Shown: positions 52,524 to 61,274 of the stretch, in pieces
Numbering within the stretch: the first letter of the stretch is position 1
How the letters are laid out: each line of letters begins with the position of its first letter
Source: Alteromonadaceae bacterium XY-R5
GTDB taxonomy: Bacteria; Pseudomonadota; Gammaproteobacteria; Enterobacterales; Alteromonadaceae
Assembly: GCA_001660395.1 (NCBI GenBank)
Contig: LXWE01000001.1
Location: forward strand, 930,001-994,000
DNA length: 64,000 bases
Direction of reading: 5' to 3'
Notes under the pieces: generated by a model
Databases searched by the model: none
What the model saw: only the letters and a program-made list of their open reading frames with translations
What the model was told of the DNA's origin: nothing
Position numbers and translations under genes: made by a program

Positions 52524-53453
52524 ATGCCTACAAATAATATTGGCAAGGGTCTGCATATCGCCTGTCCCAGTCCTGAACACCCATTTACCCCAGCTTGGAC
52601 GAATCCAAACAATATAAATCTGTGGGTAAAGCGCGATGATCTGCTGCATCCTATTATCTCAGGCAATAAATGGCGTAAGCTGCGTCAGGCCTTAGAGCAA
52701 TTACCCGGCAGCTGCGATCGCATCATCAGTTTTGGTGGCGGTTATTCCAACCATATCCATGCCCTTGCATTTTGCTGCCAGAAGCTCGGTATACCTTTGC
52801 ATGCTATTATTCGCGGCGATTACTCGGCCAATCCCAGCCCGATGCTCCAGGATATCCAAACATGGGGATCGACCATCGAATATGTAAACAAGCTCACCTA
52901 TCAACAACGGCACGACCCTGCTTATTTACAGCAATTAGAACAGCGCTATCCTGATGCAGTCATCATTCCCGAAGGGGGCTCACAGCAACAGGCGCTGGCA
53001 GGTATGGCCGATATGCTGGGCGAACTAACCCAAACTTACGATTATATTCTTGCGCCAGTGGCCAGCGGCGGCACCCTTGCAGGCATTATTCATGGGCTGA
53101 CACAAACCGTAGATTGCCAATCAACCAAAGTGATTGGCATTGGGGTGTTAAAAGGCCAAGGTTATTTAGAGAATCTTGTGAGTGGGCTGTTGCCGTTATC
53201 ACCATGCACCAACTGGCATATTGAACATGACTTTCATTTTGGCGGTTACGCCAAATCCACTGACGCATTGCTTCAGTTTTGCCAAGATCTTAATCAGCAA
53301 TACCAACTCCCCCTTGAACCTGTGTATTCAGGCAAATTGTTTTGGGCCGTAAGAGAATTACTGGCAAAAGGGATTTTCCCTCCCAACAGTAAAATATTGC
53401 TTCTACACACAGGAGGGCTTCAGGGAGCTCGAAAGCTGGTCTTACCTGACTAA
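52524..53453 (+). CDS. PLP-dependent ACC deaminase / D-cysteine desulfhydrase family protein
   Basis: A 309-residue fold-type II PLP enzyme. The cofactor Lys is in ISGNKWRKLRQAL, followed by SFGGGYSNHIHALAF and the glycine-rich PVASGGTLAGIIHG phosphate loop. Relatives desulfurise D-cysteine or deaminate 1-aminocyclopropane-1-carboxylate. With a rhodanese gene two positions away, a D-cysteine or sulfur role is the more likely. It lies 3 nt after the regulator and is probably co-transcribed with it. Confidence 0.87.
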   Translation: MPTNNIGKGLHIACPSPEHPFTPAWTNPNNINLWVKRDDLLHPIISGNKWRKLRQALEQLPGSCDRIISFGGGYSNHIHALAFCCQKLGIPLHAIIRGDYSANPSPMLQDIQTWGSTIEYVNKLTYQQRHDPAYLQQLEQRYPDAVIIPEGGSQQQALAGMADMLGELTQTYDYILAPVASGGTLAGIIHGLTQTVDCQSTKVIGIGVLKGQGYLENLVSGLLPLSPCTNWHIEHDFHFGGYAKSTDALLQFCQDLNQQYQLPLEPVYSGKLFWAVRELLAKGIFPPNSKILLLHTGGLQGARKLVLPD

Positions 53454-53738
53454 AAAATCATCCCCAAAATAGTGCCTGAATGCATCAACATGAAGCCAAA
53501 CTGAATGTATTTATTCCTCACACACACGCAAAAACAGCTTAAATGTTTGAAAAACAAGTTTTTTTAAAAGTTGGCCTAGTATCTGCTTTATAGGTTCGTC
53601 CGGGAACATCCTGACACCCAAAGAATAAAAATAACAAATTGGGTCATCCTGGCTCGTAATAACAATAATAAATGCGAGCAGTTATTACTCATATAACGAT
53701 AATAAAAAATGAGTTGAGCGAATTATTCGTTCTCCAGA
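53454..53738. other. Gene-free stretch preceding an orphan terminator
   Basis: About 285 AT-rich bases with no convincing ORF. Two similar stretches occur: GGAACATCCTGACACCC near 53603 and GGGTCATCCTGGCTCG near 53642. The region ends in a strong terminator with no coding gene in front of it, so a small non-coding RNA could lie here. Strand plus is favoured by the terminator T-tract. Confidence 0.4.
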
Positions 53739-53780
53739 AAAAGGCCCTGTCTCTATCCAAGACAGGGCCTTTTGTTTTGG
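53739..53780 (+). terminator. Orphan intrinsic terminator
   Basis: A 14-bp stem (53739-53752 with 53760-53773) with a 7-nt loop is followed by GTTTT. The nearest plus-strand gene ends 285 nt upstream. It may end that long 3' UTR or a separate small RNA. A-runs on the left allow use by the minus-strand short ORF unit as well. Confidence 0.8.
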
Positions 53781-53802
53781 GTCAGGGATACAATTACTTG
53801 CA

Positions 53803-53913
53803 TCAACTAACAAGTGCCAATGACTCAGCCATTCGTGTGATGTCCTGGTGCTGATACCACTTACGACATTTAATTAAATACTTCTGCCGATATTTCATCA
53901 TCTTTGTTTTCAT
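53803..53913 (-). CDS. Small protein (36 aa) downstream of the DUF2061 gene
   Basis: ATG 53913 has a textbook AAAGGAG 7 nt upstream and opens MKTKMMKYRQKYLIKCRKWY, then QHQDITRMAESLALVS and TGA. The peptide is basic in its first half and amphipathic. It lies 38 nt after the DUF2061 gene on the same strand, so both are probably in one transcript ending at the orphan terminator. I recognise no family. Confidence 0.5.
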   Translation of the reverse strand: MKTKMMKYRQKYLIKCRKWYQHQDITRMAESLALVS

Positions 53914-53951
53914 CGTTATCTCCTTTCAACACAGTGAAATAAGTTACATTA

Positions 53952-54161
53952 TTAACAAACGATCTGTGCGCTTTGGGTATCAACCTGTGGTTGAGCTTTA
54001 ATCTTGTCCCAGATTCGCTCGTGGAAGAAATAGGCTACGGTATTAATCGCTGGTTCCACCAACGCTATCGCTCCGCCAACAATAAAGCTGCCACTTAACA
54101 AATAAGCAACGGTGAACGCGACACAAAAATGGGTGATGGCAAAGGTCATAGTTTTCAACAT
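53952..54161 (-). CDS. DUF2061-family small membrane protein
   Basis: A 69-residue inner-membrane protein with two hydrophobic helices (MTFAITHFCVAFTVAYLLSG and FIVGGAIALVEPAINTVAYF) and the HERIWDKI motif typical of DUF2061. The function is unknown. ATG 54161 has GGAGA 8 nt upstream; the frame extends six codons further without support. A Fur-box-like site lies about 100 bp upstream. Confidence 0.82.
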   Translation of the reverse strand: MLKTMTFAITHFCVAFTVAYLLSGSFIVGGAIALVEPAINTVAYFFHERIWDKIKAQPQVDTQSAQIVC

Positions 54162-54257
54162 AAAAAATCTCCAAATCACTGTGTTGTTTTGACGGTCTCA
54201 TCTTAGAATTTGCCCTGCTACCTCGCCAATTGATCCTACCTATCGGGCTAATCAATT

Positions 54258-54276
54258 AATGATATTAATTCTCATT
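54258..54276. promoter_or_regulatory. Fur-box-like site in the DUF2061-polyamine intergenic region
   Basis: AATGATATTAATTCTCATT is a 19-bp 9-1-9 element with arms matching at 7 of 9 positions, close to the AATGATAAT/ATTCTCATT form of Fur boxes. It lies 97 bp from the DUF2061 start and 219 bp before the carboxyspermidine gene, upstream of the structured leader. Confidence 0.45.
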
Positions 54277-54320
54277 AACTACTTAAACCGATACTTAGCC
54301 GTTGTTTCACCCTCTGTCCT

Positions 54321-54467
54321 GGCATGCTAACCTTAGTGCTGATTAATTTGGGGTGACCAGAACGCTGTCGTTGGATTAAATTTACAACGCCCAGGTCTGG
54401 AATCCGTTACCGGATGTAATTGCCTATTGCCGAAAACGAATTAGGTGATAGCATGCACCGGTTTTTT
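54321..54467 (+). ncRNA. Candidate structured 5' leader (riboswitch-like) of the polyamine operon
   Basis: A closing helix GCATGCTA (54322-54329) with TAGCATGC (54449-54456) encloses three hairpins: CCAGA/TCTGG (54357-54361, 54396-54400) with inner CGTTG/CAACG (54369-54373, 54385-54389); ATCCG/CGGAT (54402-54406, 54411-54415) with a TTAC loop; and CCTA/TAGG (54423-54426, 54442-54445). T6 follows at 54462. ACCGG (54409-54413) can instead pair with CCGGT (54458-54462) beside the T-run, excluding the third hairpin. The start codon is 28 nt beyond. I do not recognise a known riboswitch class. Confidence 0.4.
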
Positions 54468-54494
54468 AGTCCCTCTTAATAAAAGGAACATGCT

Positions 54495-55697
54495 ATGTCT
54501 CGTGTTTTGATCATTGGTACGGGCGGTGTAGGCCGCGTAACAGCAGTAAAATGCGCCCGTTTGCCCGAGCATTTCGATGAAATCTATTTGGCCAGCCGCA
54601 CAGTATCTAAGTGTGAAGCTCTGCAACAGGAACTAGGTGCAGACCGCATTAAAGGTACATTCGCCGTTGACGCTGATGATGCCAAGCAAGTCGAAGCCTT
54701 GATCAATCAAGTGAAGCCAGATCTGGTTGTAAACCTGGCGCTGCCTTATCAGGATCTTCCTATCATGGACGCCTGTCTGGCCACCAAAACCGATTATCTG
54801 GATACCGCTAACTACGAGCCAAAAGAAGAAGCCAAGTTTGAATACTCCTGGCAGTGGGCGTATCAGGATAAATTTAAAGATGCCGGCATCATGGCGCTGT
54901 TAGGTTCTGGTTTCGATCCGGGCGTAACTAACGTTTACACTGCCTACGCTGCTAAACACTACTTCGACGAAATTCACTATCTGGACATCGTTGACTGTAA
55001 CGGCGGCGACCACGGTAAAGCCTTTGCTACCAACTTCAACCCAGAGATCAACATCCGTGAAATTACCCAACGTGGTAAGTTCTGGGAAAACGGCGAGTGG
55101 AAAGAAACTGATCCACTGAGCGTACGTGAAGATCTGGATTACCAAAACATTGGTGTACGTGCCTCTTACCTGATGTTCCACGAAGAGCTGGAATCTATCG
55201 TTAAGCACTTCCCTACTCTGAAACGCGCGCGTTTCTGGATGACCTTTGGCGAAGCTTACCTGAACCACCTGCGCGTGTTAGAAGGTATCGGTATGACCAG
55301 CATCGAGCCTGTCGACTTCCAGGGCCAGCAAATCGTGCCACTGGAATTCCTGAAAGCTGTGCTGCCTAACCCAGGTTCACTGTCTGAAGGATATGAAGGC
55401 CAAACCTGTATCGGTACTTACATCACCGGCTTAAAAGATGGCAAAGAGAAAACCATCTTTATCTATAACAACTGTGACCACGCTGTGTGCCACGAAGAAG
55501 TTGGCGCGCAAGCGGTATCTTACACCACTGGCGTACCTGCCATGATTGGTGCAGCACTGATGCTAAACGGTACCTGGAAAAAGCCAGGCGTATGGAACAT
55601 GGAGCAATTCGATCCAGATCCATTCATGGACATGCTGAATAAGCATGGCCTGCCTTGGCACGTCATTGAATGCGAACAAAGCCCATTTGCTAAATAA
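54495..55697 (+). CDS. Carboxynorspermidine/carboxyspermidine synthase (dehydrogenase)
   Basis: A 400-residue saccharopine-dehydrogenase-like enzyme. In the alternative polyamine route it condenses aspartate semialdehyde with putrescine or diaminopropane to carboxy(nor)spermidine using NADPH. The Rossmann motif is LIIGTGGVGRVTAVKCA; VNLALPYQDLPIMDACLATK and ALLGSGFDPGVTNVYTAYAA are typical of this branch, as is the C-terminal VPAMIGAALMLNGTW. AAAGGAAC precedes the ATG. The nspC-type decarboxylase follows 107 nt downstream, which fixes the pathway. Confidence 0.92.
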   Translation: MSRVLIIGTGGVGRVTAVKCARLPEHFDEIYLASRTVSKCEALQQELGADRIKGTFAVDADDAKQVEALINQVKPDLVVNLALPYQDLPIMDACLATKTDYLDTANYEPKEEAKFEYSWQWAYQDKFKDAGIMALLGSGFDPGVTNVYTAYAAKHYFDEIHYLDIVDCNGGDHGKAFATNFNPEINIREITQRGKFWENGEWKETDPLSVREDLDYQNIGVRASYLMFHEELESIVKHFPTLKRARFWMTFGEAYLNHLRVLEGIGMTSIEPVDFQGQQIVPLEFLKAVLPNPGSLSEGYEGQTCIGTYITGLKDGKEKTIFIYNNCDHAVCHEEVGAQAVSYTTGVPAMIGAALMLNGTWKKPGVWNMEQFDPDPFMDMLNKHGLPWHVIECEQSPFAK

Positions 55698-55804
55698 GCA
55701 AGTGAGTTAATTCGCGTAAGGGGAGTTCGGCAGCCTTGCCCAACTCCCCTTTTTCGTTAGAATCTCTACAAGAATTTACTGGTTCATTTTTCAAGGATAT
55801 TCAG

Positions 55805-56944
55805 ATGTCTGATCCTATGCTCAGCCCGGCTATTCCTTCGCCCTGTTACGTATGTGAAGAAGCCAAACTGGAAGCTAACCTGCAACTGATGCAACGTGTG
55901 CAGCAAGAGACTGGCGTTGACATTATTCTGGCCCTGAAAGGCTTTTCCATGTGGTCTACTTTTGACTTGGTAGGTCAGTATCTGAAGGGCTGTACCGCAA
56001 GCTCTGTATGGGAAGCAAAGCTGGCAAAGTATGAAATGGGCAAAGAAGTACATGCCTATTCTCCAGCGTATAAACCTGCCGATATGGATGAACTGGTCCA
56101 GTTGGTTAATCACATTTCCTTCAACAGTTTAGGCCAGTGGCAACGCTATAAAGAACAGGTACTTACTGCCGGTATTTCTGCCGGGATCCGGGTTAACCCT
56201 GAGCATCGCGAAGCCGAAACCGAACTGTACGATCCGAGCGCGCCAGGCTCTCGTTTGGGCATTATGGCCAAAGACCTGGAAGGCGTCGATTTAAGCGGCA
56301 TTGAAGGCTTCCACGTACACAATCTGTGCGAGTGTGATTCCTTTGCGACCGAGCGAACCTTAAATGCGGTCGAAGAAAAATTCGGTAAATACCTGCCTAC
56401 GCTGAAATGGCTGAATCTGGGCGGTGGTCACCTGATGACCCGTGCAGGCTACGACGTAGAGCATTTAATTGCCACCCTGAAAGCCTTTAAAGCACGCTAC
56501 CCGAACCTGCATGTGATCATGGAGCCAGGCTCTGCGGTAGCATGGCAAACTGGGCCATTGGTGGCTGAAGTGGTCGATATCGTCGAGAACCGCGACAAGA
56601 TCGCCATCTTGGATATCTCGGCAACTGCGCACATGCCTGACGTGCTGGAAATGCCTTATCGCCCTGTCGTGCGTGGCGCGGGTGAAGCCGGTGAAAAGGC
56701 CTTTACCTACAAGCTGGGCGGCAACTCATGCTTAGCCGGTGATGTGATCGATCTATATAGCTTTGATCATGAACTGCAAATCGGTGAGCGTATTATCTTT
56801 GAAGACATGATCCACTACACCATGGTCAAAACCACTTTCTTTAATGGTGTAGAGCATCCGTCCATCGGTATTTTGCACAAAGATGGCGAGTTTGAACTGG
56901 TGAAAAGCTTCAGCTACGAAGAGTTCCGCGCCAAGCTGTCTTAA
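55805..56944 (+). CDS. nspC: Carboxynorspermidine/carboxyspermidine decarboxylase
   Basis: A 379-residue PLP-dependent decarboxylase of the alanine racemase-fold family that turns carboxy(nor)spermidine into (nor)spermidine. The PLP Lys is in IILALKGFSMWS, followed by the phosphate-site GFHVHNLCECDSF, the LNLGGGHLMTRAGYD loop and the C-terminal KLGGNSCLAGDVIDLY with the catalytic Cys. AGGATATT lies before ATG 55805; the frame is open 23 codons further. It is the second gene of the operon; no upstream diaminobutyrate genes are in the window. A terminator follows. Confidence 0.95.
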   Translation: MSDPMLSPAIPSPCYVCEEAKLEANLQLMQRVQQETGVDIILALKGFSMWSTFDLVGQYLKGCTASSVWEAKLAKYEMGKEVHAYSPAYKPADMDELVQLVNHISFNSLGQWQRYKEQVLTAGISAGIRVNPEHREAETELYDPSAPGSRLGIMAKDLEGVDLSGIEGFHVHNLCECDSFATERTLNAVEEKFGKYLPTLKWLNLGGGHLMTRAGYDVEHLIATLKAFKARYPNLHVIMEPGSAVAWQTGPLVAEVVDIVENRDKIAILDISATAHMPDVLEMPYRPVVRGAGEAGEKAFTYKLGGNSCLAGDVIDLYSFDHELQIGERIIFEDMIHYTMVKTTFFNGVEHPSIGILHKDGEFELVKSFSYEEFRAKLS

Positions 56945-56967
56945 TCAGGCAGAAATAAAACTCTGAA

Positions 56968-57004
56968 AAAAAGCCGGCACTGTTCATCAGCACCGGCTTT
57001 TTTA
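56968..57004. terminator. Bidirectional terminator between nspC and the chemoreceptor gene
   Basis: AAAAAGCCGG (56968-56977) and CCGGCTTTTT (56993-57002) form a 10-bp stem with a 15-nt loop. T and A runs on the two sides serve the convergent genes. Confidence 0.85.
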
Positions 57005-57028
57005 TTTATCTTACGTAAGAAAACCCGG

Positions 57029-58429
57029 CTACTTCACCAAGGCTGATAAACGTACATCTGCTCCCAACACCCGGGCAAGTTCCCCCCTGCGATTAAACAC
57101 AGGCACCGCCACGGTAAAGCAGAAACCGTCTGTAGCAGCCGAGCGATAGACGTCACTGATATGGGCCTGTTGCTCTTGTAGTACCGCTTTAAACCAATGA
57201 CGGCTGCTCCAGTCTTGTCCATGTGCTTTTTGTACCTGAACCCCCTTATTCAGATCAGCTAAAATATTGTCACTGATTTGATATCCCCTCGCATCAACCA
57301 AGTAGAAAAGCTCAAAACGCGAATCTTTGGCTATAGCCAGTTGCAACACCGTATTCGTTTGCTCCTGATTACCTTCCGCCAGTTGCTGGTTATCTGCGAT
57401 AGCTTCAACAACACTGCGCGCTTCTTTATGCATCGCCAGCTTAAAGCCTCCCAAACCACCTTCCAGTAGCTGATCGCTGAGATCGTGCATGGCCCTGGCC
57501 ATCTCACTGAATTGCAGTGCATTCTCCAGCATTTGTTTGGCCGAAGCCGACACCGTATGCACATCCTGATTCATAGCACTTACTGCACCACCTATTTGCT
57601 CGGTGCCTGTAGCAATCGCACTGACTTTATCGTTCAGTTCATCCATCGACTGACGCACATTGCTTAATTGCCCGCCCATACTTTTCACCCCGGCTTCGCC
57701 CGCCGCAACCGCACTTTGCATGGATTCACCGGCGCTGCGTAACTGCTCCATTTCACTTCGAAAGTGGCCTATGATGGTGGTGACCTGATCCGTGGCTTCA
57801 GTAGTGTGCTGAGCCAGGCGACGCACTTCTTCGGCAACCACGGCAAAGCCTTTACCATGCTCACCGGCACGAGCAGCTTCAATGGCCGCATTTAGGGAAA
57901 GTAAATTGGTACGTTTTGAAATATCCGCAATCACACCAATTACCTGCGAGACTTCTTCCACTTGTTCCTGCAACTGCGCCATTGCAAGCTCAAGTTTTTC
58001 CTCGCTTTGGCTGATACCACTAATATGGGATAACACCTGCTGACTTTCAGATTCACATGTTCTGACAGCATCTGTCACATCACGCGATAACACCGACATT
58101 TGATTGGTACCAGGCACCAATTCAGACGATAAGGTAGCTGCAATTTCTTCGCTGGTACTGGCAATGGTCGCCGACGCTTGCGATAAATTCTGCCCGGAGA
58201 GCTCGGCGTTTTCGCCCAAATTGCGCAACCTTGGTGCATGTTCTGCAATACTCACGGCTGCTGAAACACTTTGGGCTACGCGCTGATGCACATCCTGCAG
58301 AAACCTATTCAACGCCCGGCTTTGTTCATCTTCTCCCGCAATACTGCGGGTTAAATCCCGCTGGCGCAGAATCTCAGGTGTCTGCCGCTGCTCTTTACTG
58401 CCCAACCAACGTCGCTCAAATACGCCCAT
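57029..58429 (-). CDS. Soluble methyl-accepting chemotaxis protein with C-terminal PDC/Cache-like sensor
   Basis: A 466-residue chemoreceptor without signal peptide or membrane helix. Residues 1-325 are a coiled-coil signalling domain with the conserved tip [20 protein letters not shown] followed by [17 protein letters not shown]. Residues 335-466 resemble a PDC/Cache sensor: [50 protein letters not shown] and VLGADVRLS. The order, signalling domain first and sensor last, is the reverse of classical receptors. It presumably senses a cytosolic small molecule and signals to CheA. It is alone here; no che genes are near. Confidence 0.88.
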   Translation of the reverse strand: MGVFERRWLGSKEQRQTPEILRQRDLTRSIAGEDEQSRALNRFLQDVHQRVAQSVSAAVSIAEHAPRLRNLGENAELSGQNLSQASATIASTSEEIAATLSSELVPGTNQMSVLSRDVTDAVRTCESESQQVLSHISGISQSEEKLELAMAQLQEQVEEVSQVIGVIADISKRTNLLSLNAAIEAARAGEHGKGFAVVAEEVRRLAQHTTEATDQVTTIIGHFRSEMEQLRSAGESMQSAVAAGEAGVKSMGGQLSNVRQSMDELNDKVSAIATGTEQIGGAVSAMNQDVHTVSASAKQMLENALQFSEMARAMHDLSDQLLEGGLGGFKLAMHKEARSVVEAIADNQQLAEGNQEQTNTVLQLAIAKDSRFELFYLVDARGYQISDNILADLNKGVQVQKAHGQDWSSRHWFKAVLQEQQAHISDVYRSAATDGFCFTVAVPVFNRRGELARVLGADVRLSALVK

Positions 58430-58683
58430 ATCCCGACTTGAACCTCTTTTTATTCAACATGTTATCGGACAATACACGCAAGTTTTGAACCATGAATTTA
58501 TTACCCTGTTAGGCGAAAACTGGGCATTCCGCACTACCGAAAACTTTTTTTGTCAGATGACGTTTAATTGAATTTTTCATTAAAAACTTGACCAATTGAT
58601 CAATTTTTATTCACAGGATAGTTAACATGTGCAATATTTGACCAGCGGTAAAAATATAACCTTTACACAACAAGGAAAACATA

Positions 58684-60003
58684 ATGAAAAAAACAACAAT
58701 ACTGCTGTCGGGCTTACTTGCGCTCAGCCTGAATTGGTCGGCATTCGCTCAGGTCAGCAATGGGGATTTTGAAGACTGGACGAGCGGAACACCCGACGAC
58801 TGGACAACGATCGACTCGGGTATCAGCGTCAGTGAAAATACTAGCATCGTCTATTCAGGTAGTAGTTCGGCCGCAATCACAGTAAATACCACAACACAAG
58901 GATCAACAGACTTCCGCCAAACCGTCAGTGTCACCAGCGGTCAAACGTATACCTTCAGCGCATGGATCTACCACACCGAAGGCGGGGTATCAGCAAGACT
59001 ATACGTTGATGGCTATCAAAACTACTCCACGCCTTCCACAACTGGTCAATGGCAACAAATCAGCTACAGCTATACCGCCAGCAGTACCACGAGCATAGAA
59101 GTAGGTTTACGCTTCTATGATCAGTCTGGGTTTGATGGTTCTGAAGTCGTCTATGTCGACTTGTTTGGCCCAACAACATCCTCCTCTTCCGGTGGCAGCT
59201 CTGGTGGCAGTTCTGGCAGCGGTCTTTCCAATCTTTCCAGCTACTACAGTGATGCAGAAGGCTTGAGTGGGTATACCCTAAAAACGGCGCTGTATAACAT
59301 CATTAAAAATCACGCGACGCAAAGTTACAGCGATCTGTGGACCTTTTACAGTGCATATGAATACGACACCTATTACGAGAATGATGGCACTATCATAGAT
59401 ATCTACTCAGAAAATCCATCTGGCAGCGATTCGTATACCTTCAGTGCGGGTAGCGATCAATGCGGTTCTTACAGTGGTGAAGGCGATTGCTACAATCGTG
59501 AACATTCATTCCCGCGCAGTTGGTTTGGTGGCGCTGTCTCCCCAATGAATACCGACGTGCATCACATTTTCCCTACCGATGGATACGTGAATGCCAAACG
59601 CAGCAGCTACCCTTATGGCGAAGTAGGATCGGCAACTTACACCTCCGACAATGGTTCTAAATTAGGCAGTGCAGCTTCAGGCTTGGGCTATACAGGTACC
59701 GTATTCGAACCGATTGACGAGTTTAAAGGTGACATCGCCCGAGCCTATTTTTATATGGCAACCCGCTATGAAAATGTGATCTCAGGCTGGCAAAGCAATA
59801 CCACATACGGTGACGCGGTGCTGGATGGGAGCAGTGATCAGGTATTCGAAGACTGGTTTCTGGCTATGCTGTTGGAATGGAACGCACAGGATCCAGTCAG
59901 CCAAAAAGAAATCGATCGTAACGAAGCGGCTTACAGCTTCCAGGGTAACCGCAATCCGTTTGTCGATTATCCAGATTTCGTGACTGAAATTTGGGGTAAC
60001 TGA
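58684..60003 (+). CDS. Secreted endonuclease I-family nuclease with N-terminal carbohydrate-binding-like domain
   Basis: A 439-residue extracellular nuclease. A signal peptide (KTTILLSGLLALSLNWSAFA) is followed by a CBM-like beta-sandwich (VSNGDFEDWTSGTPDDW ... VYVDLFG, 24-162), a Ser/Gly linker (near 163-182) and an EndA/NucM-type nuclease domain. The beta-beta-alpha metal site includes REHSFPRSWF (H274) and NTDVHHIFPTDGYVNAKR (H293, H294). It probably digests extracellular DNA for nutrients or in biofilms. AAGGAAAACAT precedes the ATG. Confidence 0.92.
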   Translation: MKKTTILLSGLLALSLNWSAFAQVSNGDFEDWTSGTPDDWTTIDSGISVSENTSIVYSGSSSAAITVNTTTQGSTDFRQTVSVTSGQTYTFSAWIYHTEGGVSARLYVDGYQNYSTPSTTGQWQQISYSYTASSTTSIEVGLRFYDQSGFDGSEVVYVDLFGPTTSSSSGGSSGGSSGSGLSNLSSYYSDAEGLSGYTLKTALYNIIKNHATQSYSDLWTFYSAYEYDTYYENDGTIIDIYSENPSGSDSYTFSAGSDQCGSYSGEGDCYNREHSFPRSWFGGAVSPMNTDVHHIFPTDGYVNAKRSSYPYGEVGSATYTSDNGSKLGSAASGLGYTGTVFEPIDEFKGDIARAYFYMATRYENVISGWQSNTTYGDAVLDGSSDQVFEDWFLAMLLEWNAQDPVSQKEIDRNEAAYSFQGNRNPFVDYPDFVTEIWGN

Positions 60004-60017
60004 TCCCCAAAAGTATC

Positions 60018-60044
60018 AAGCCCGCATAAGCGGGCTTGTTCTAT
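60018..60044 (+). terminator. Intrinsic terminator of the nuclease gene
   Basis: AAGCCCGC (60018-60025) and GCGGGCTT (60030-60037) form an 8-bp stem with an ATAA loop, followed by GTTCTATT. The neighbouring YkgJ-like gene converges on it. Confidence 0.8.
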
Positions 60045-60370
60045 TAGGCCGCGACGATTGGAATAAGGTCTTCCCGAATACCATGTTTAAGTCGCGCTTT
60101 TAAGCACTCCGCGGTCCCTACATCAAACTCGCGGCAGGTACTGGAACGTTGTTCGTAGATACTGCAGCCAATTTCACCTCCAACTTCCCCCACCAATGCA
60201 ACGCAACGGGGAGACTTTTGGTTTGTGCCTAACATGGCGACCATAGTAGGGGATATTTTTTCGGTTAGCTCAGCCGGAACAGTACCGCCCATAAAGGGAT
60301 CGGACTCTGCCCAATAAAAAGACACGCGATAAGTCGCGCAACACGCACCACAGGTTATGCAAGGATTCAT
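60044..60370 (-). CDS. YkgJ-family cysteine cluster protein
   Basis: A 108-residue protein of the zinc/iron-chelating YkgJ group. The cysteine pattern is [20 protein letters not shown] at the start, then [15 protein letters not shown] and STCREF. The N-terminus matches E. coli YkgJ closely, which fixes the start at 60370, with AAGG upstream; the open frame extends 56 codons further but does not look coding. Members may hold a metal cluster; the role is unknown. Confidence 0.88.
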   Translation of the reverse strand: MNPCITCGACCATYRVSFYWAESDPFMGGTVPAELTEKISPTMVAMLGTNQKSPRCVALVGEVGGEIGCSIYEQRSSTCREFDVGTAECLKARLKHGIREDLIPIVAA

Positions 60371-60644
60371 GCTTGCCTTTTGCTCCACACAATGTGCACA
60401 ACAGCCAGCGTAGTTCTGGGTTGGCATCAAAATACAAACCGGAAGATTTCCGTTAACTTGATTTACATTCGATGTCAGGCAGGTAACGGCAGAATGCCAC
60501 AGAAAGAAGGAATCAATCTTGTTACCAGGACGCGCCATTATTTCACTAAATTGATTATTCAGGAATCAAAATCATCATCAACTGTAAGCTCTAATTGTTT
60601 GAATAGCAGCAGCTTTTTATAATTCAGGTTATAATGAGCGAACT

Positions 60645-61244
60645 ATGAGTTATCCCGTTCCAAAAGCTTCGTTAGAAACCCTCTACGAAATCAAAAAAAG
60701 TAAGTTTTTCGCCTGTGCCGGCATGGCTGACAGTCGAGAATCCGCTATGGCATTTTTAGCCGAAATCAAAGCGCAATATCCCGATGCCAGACATCATTGT
60801 TGGGCCTACATTTTAGGAAATCCCTGGTCCCCAAAAAGTGCTGCCATGTCAGATGATGGAGAACCCAGTGGTACCGCCGGTAAACCTATTTTAAACGTGC
60901 TGCAGCACAAGGGGGTTGGCGATATCATGCTTGTGGTAACGCGTTATTTTGGTGGTATCAAACTGGGCGCCGGCGGCCTCGTTCGAGCCTATTCAGCCTC
61001 AGCCCAGCAAACCATGGAACAGCTGGAAATCGTCGAACACATATCCCTTACGCCTGTTACCGTGGAGCTGGATTTTAAACATGAGCAATATCTGCGCCTT
61101 TGGACAGAACAGCATGGAGGTAAGGTAGTGACGGTGGAATATCAGCAGCAGGTAAGGATGTATCTTGCCATTGTTGATTCATCGCTTGAGGCGCTCCAAG
61201 CATTAGCCGCAGGCCTTGGAGCCACAATCAGCATGCCTGTATAA
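60645..61244 (+). CDS. yigZ: YigZ/IMPACT-family protein
   Basis: A 199-residue two-domain protein of the IMPACT family. DARHHCWAYILG, MSDDGEPSGTAGKPILNVL and VVTRYFGGIKLGAGGLVRAYS are signature blocks, and the C-terminal 65 residues form the DUF1949-type domain. Eukaryotic IMPACT regulates translation through GCN1; the bacterial function is not settled. It converges on the hypothetical membrane protein gene. Confidence 0.94.
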   Translation: MSYPVPKASLETLYEIKKSKFFACAGMADSRESAMAFLAEIKAQYPDARHHCWAYILGNPWSPKSAAMSDDGEPSGTAGKPILNVLQHKGVGDIMLVVTRYFGGIKLGAGGLVRAYSASAQQTMEQLEIVEHISLTPVTVELDFKHEQYLRLWTEQHGGKVVTVEYQQQVRMYLAIVDSSLEALQALAAGLGATISMPV

Positions 61245-61274
61245 CGCCAGCATCGTGAGAACATAACTGAGACA

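Noticed and set aside
53672-53854. 60-codon plus-strand ORF
   Set aside because: It runs through the strong terminator hairpin at 53739-53773 and lacks a ribosome binding site; the minus-strand 36-aa ORF is better supported.
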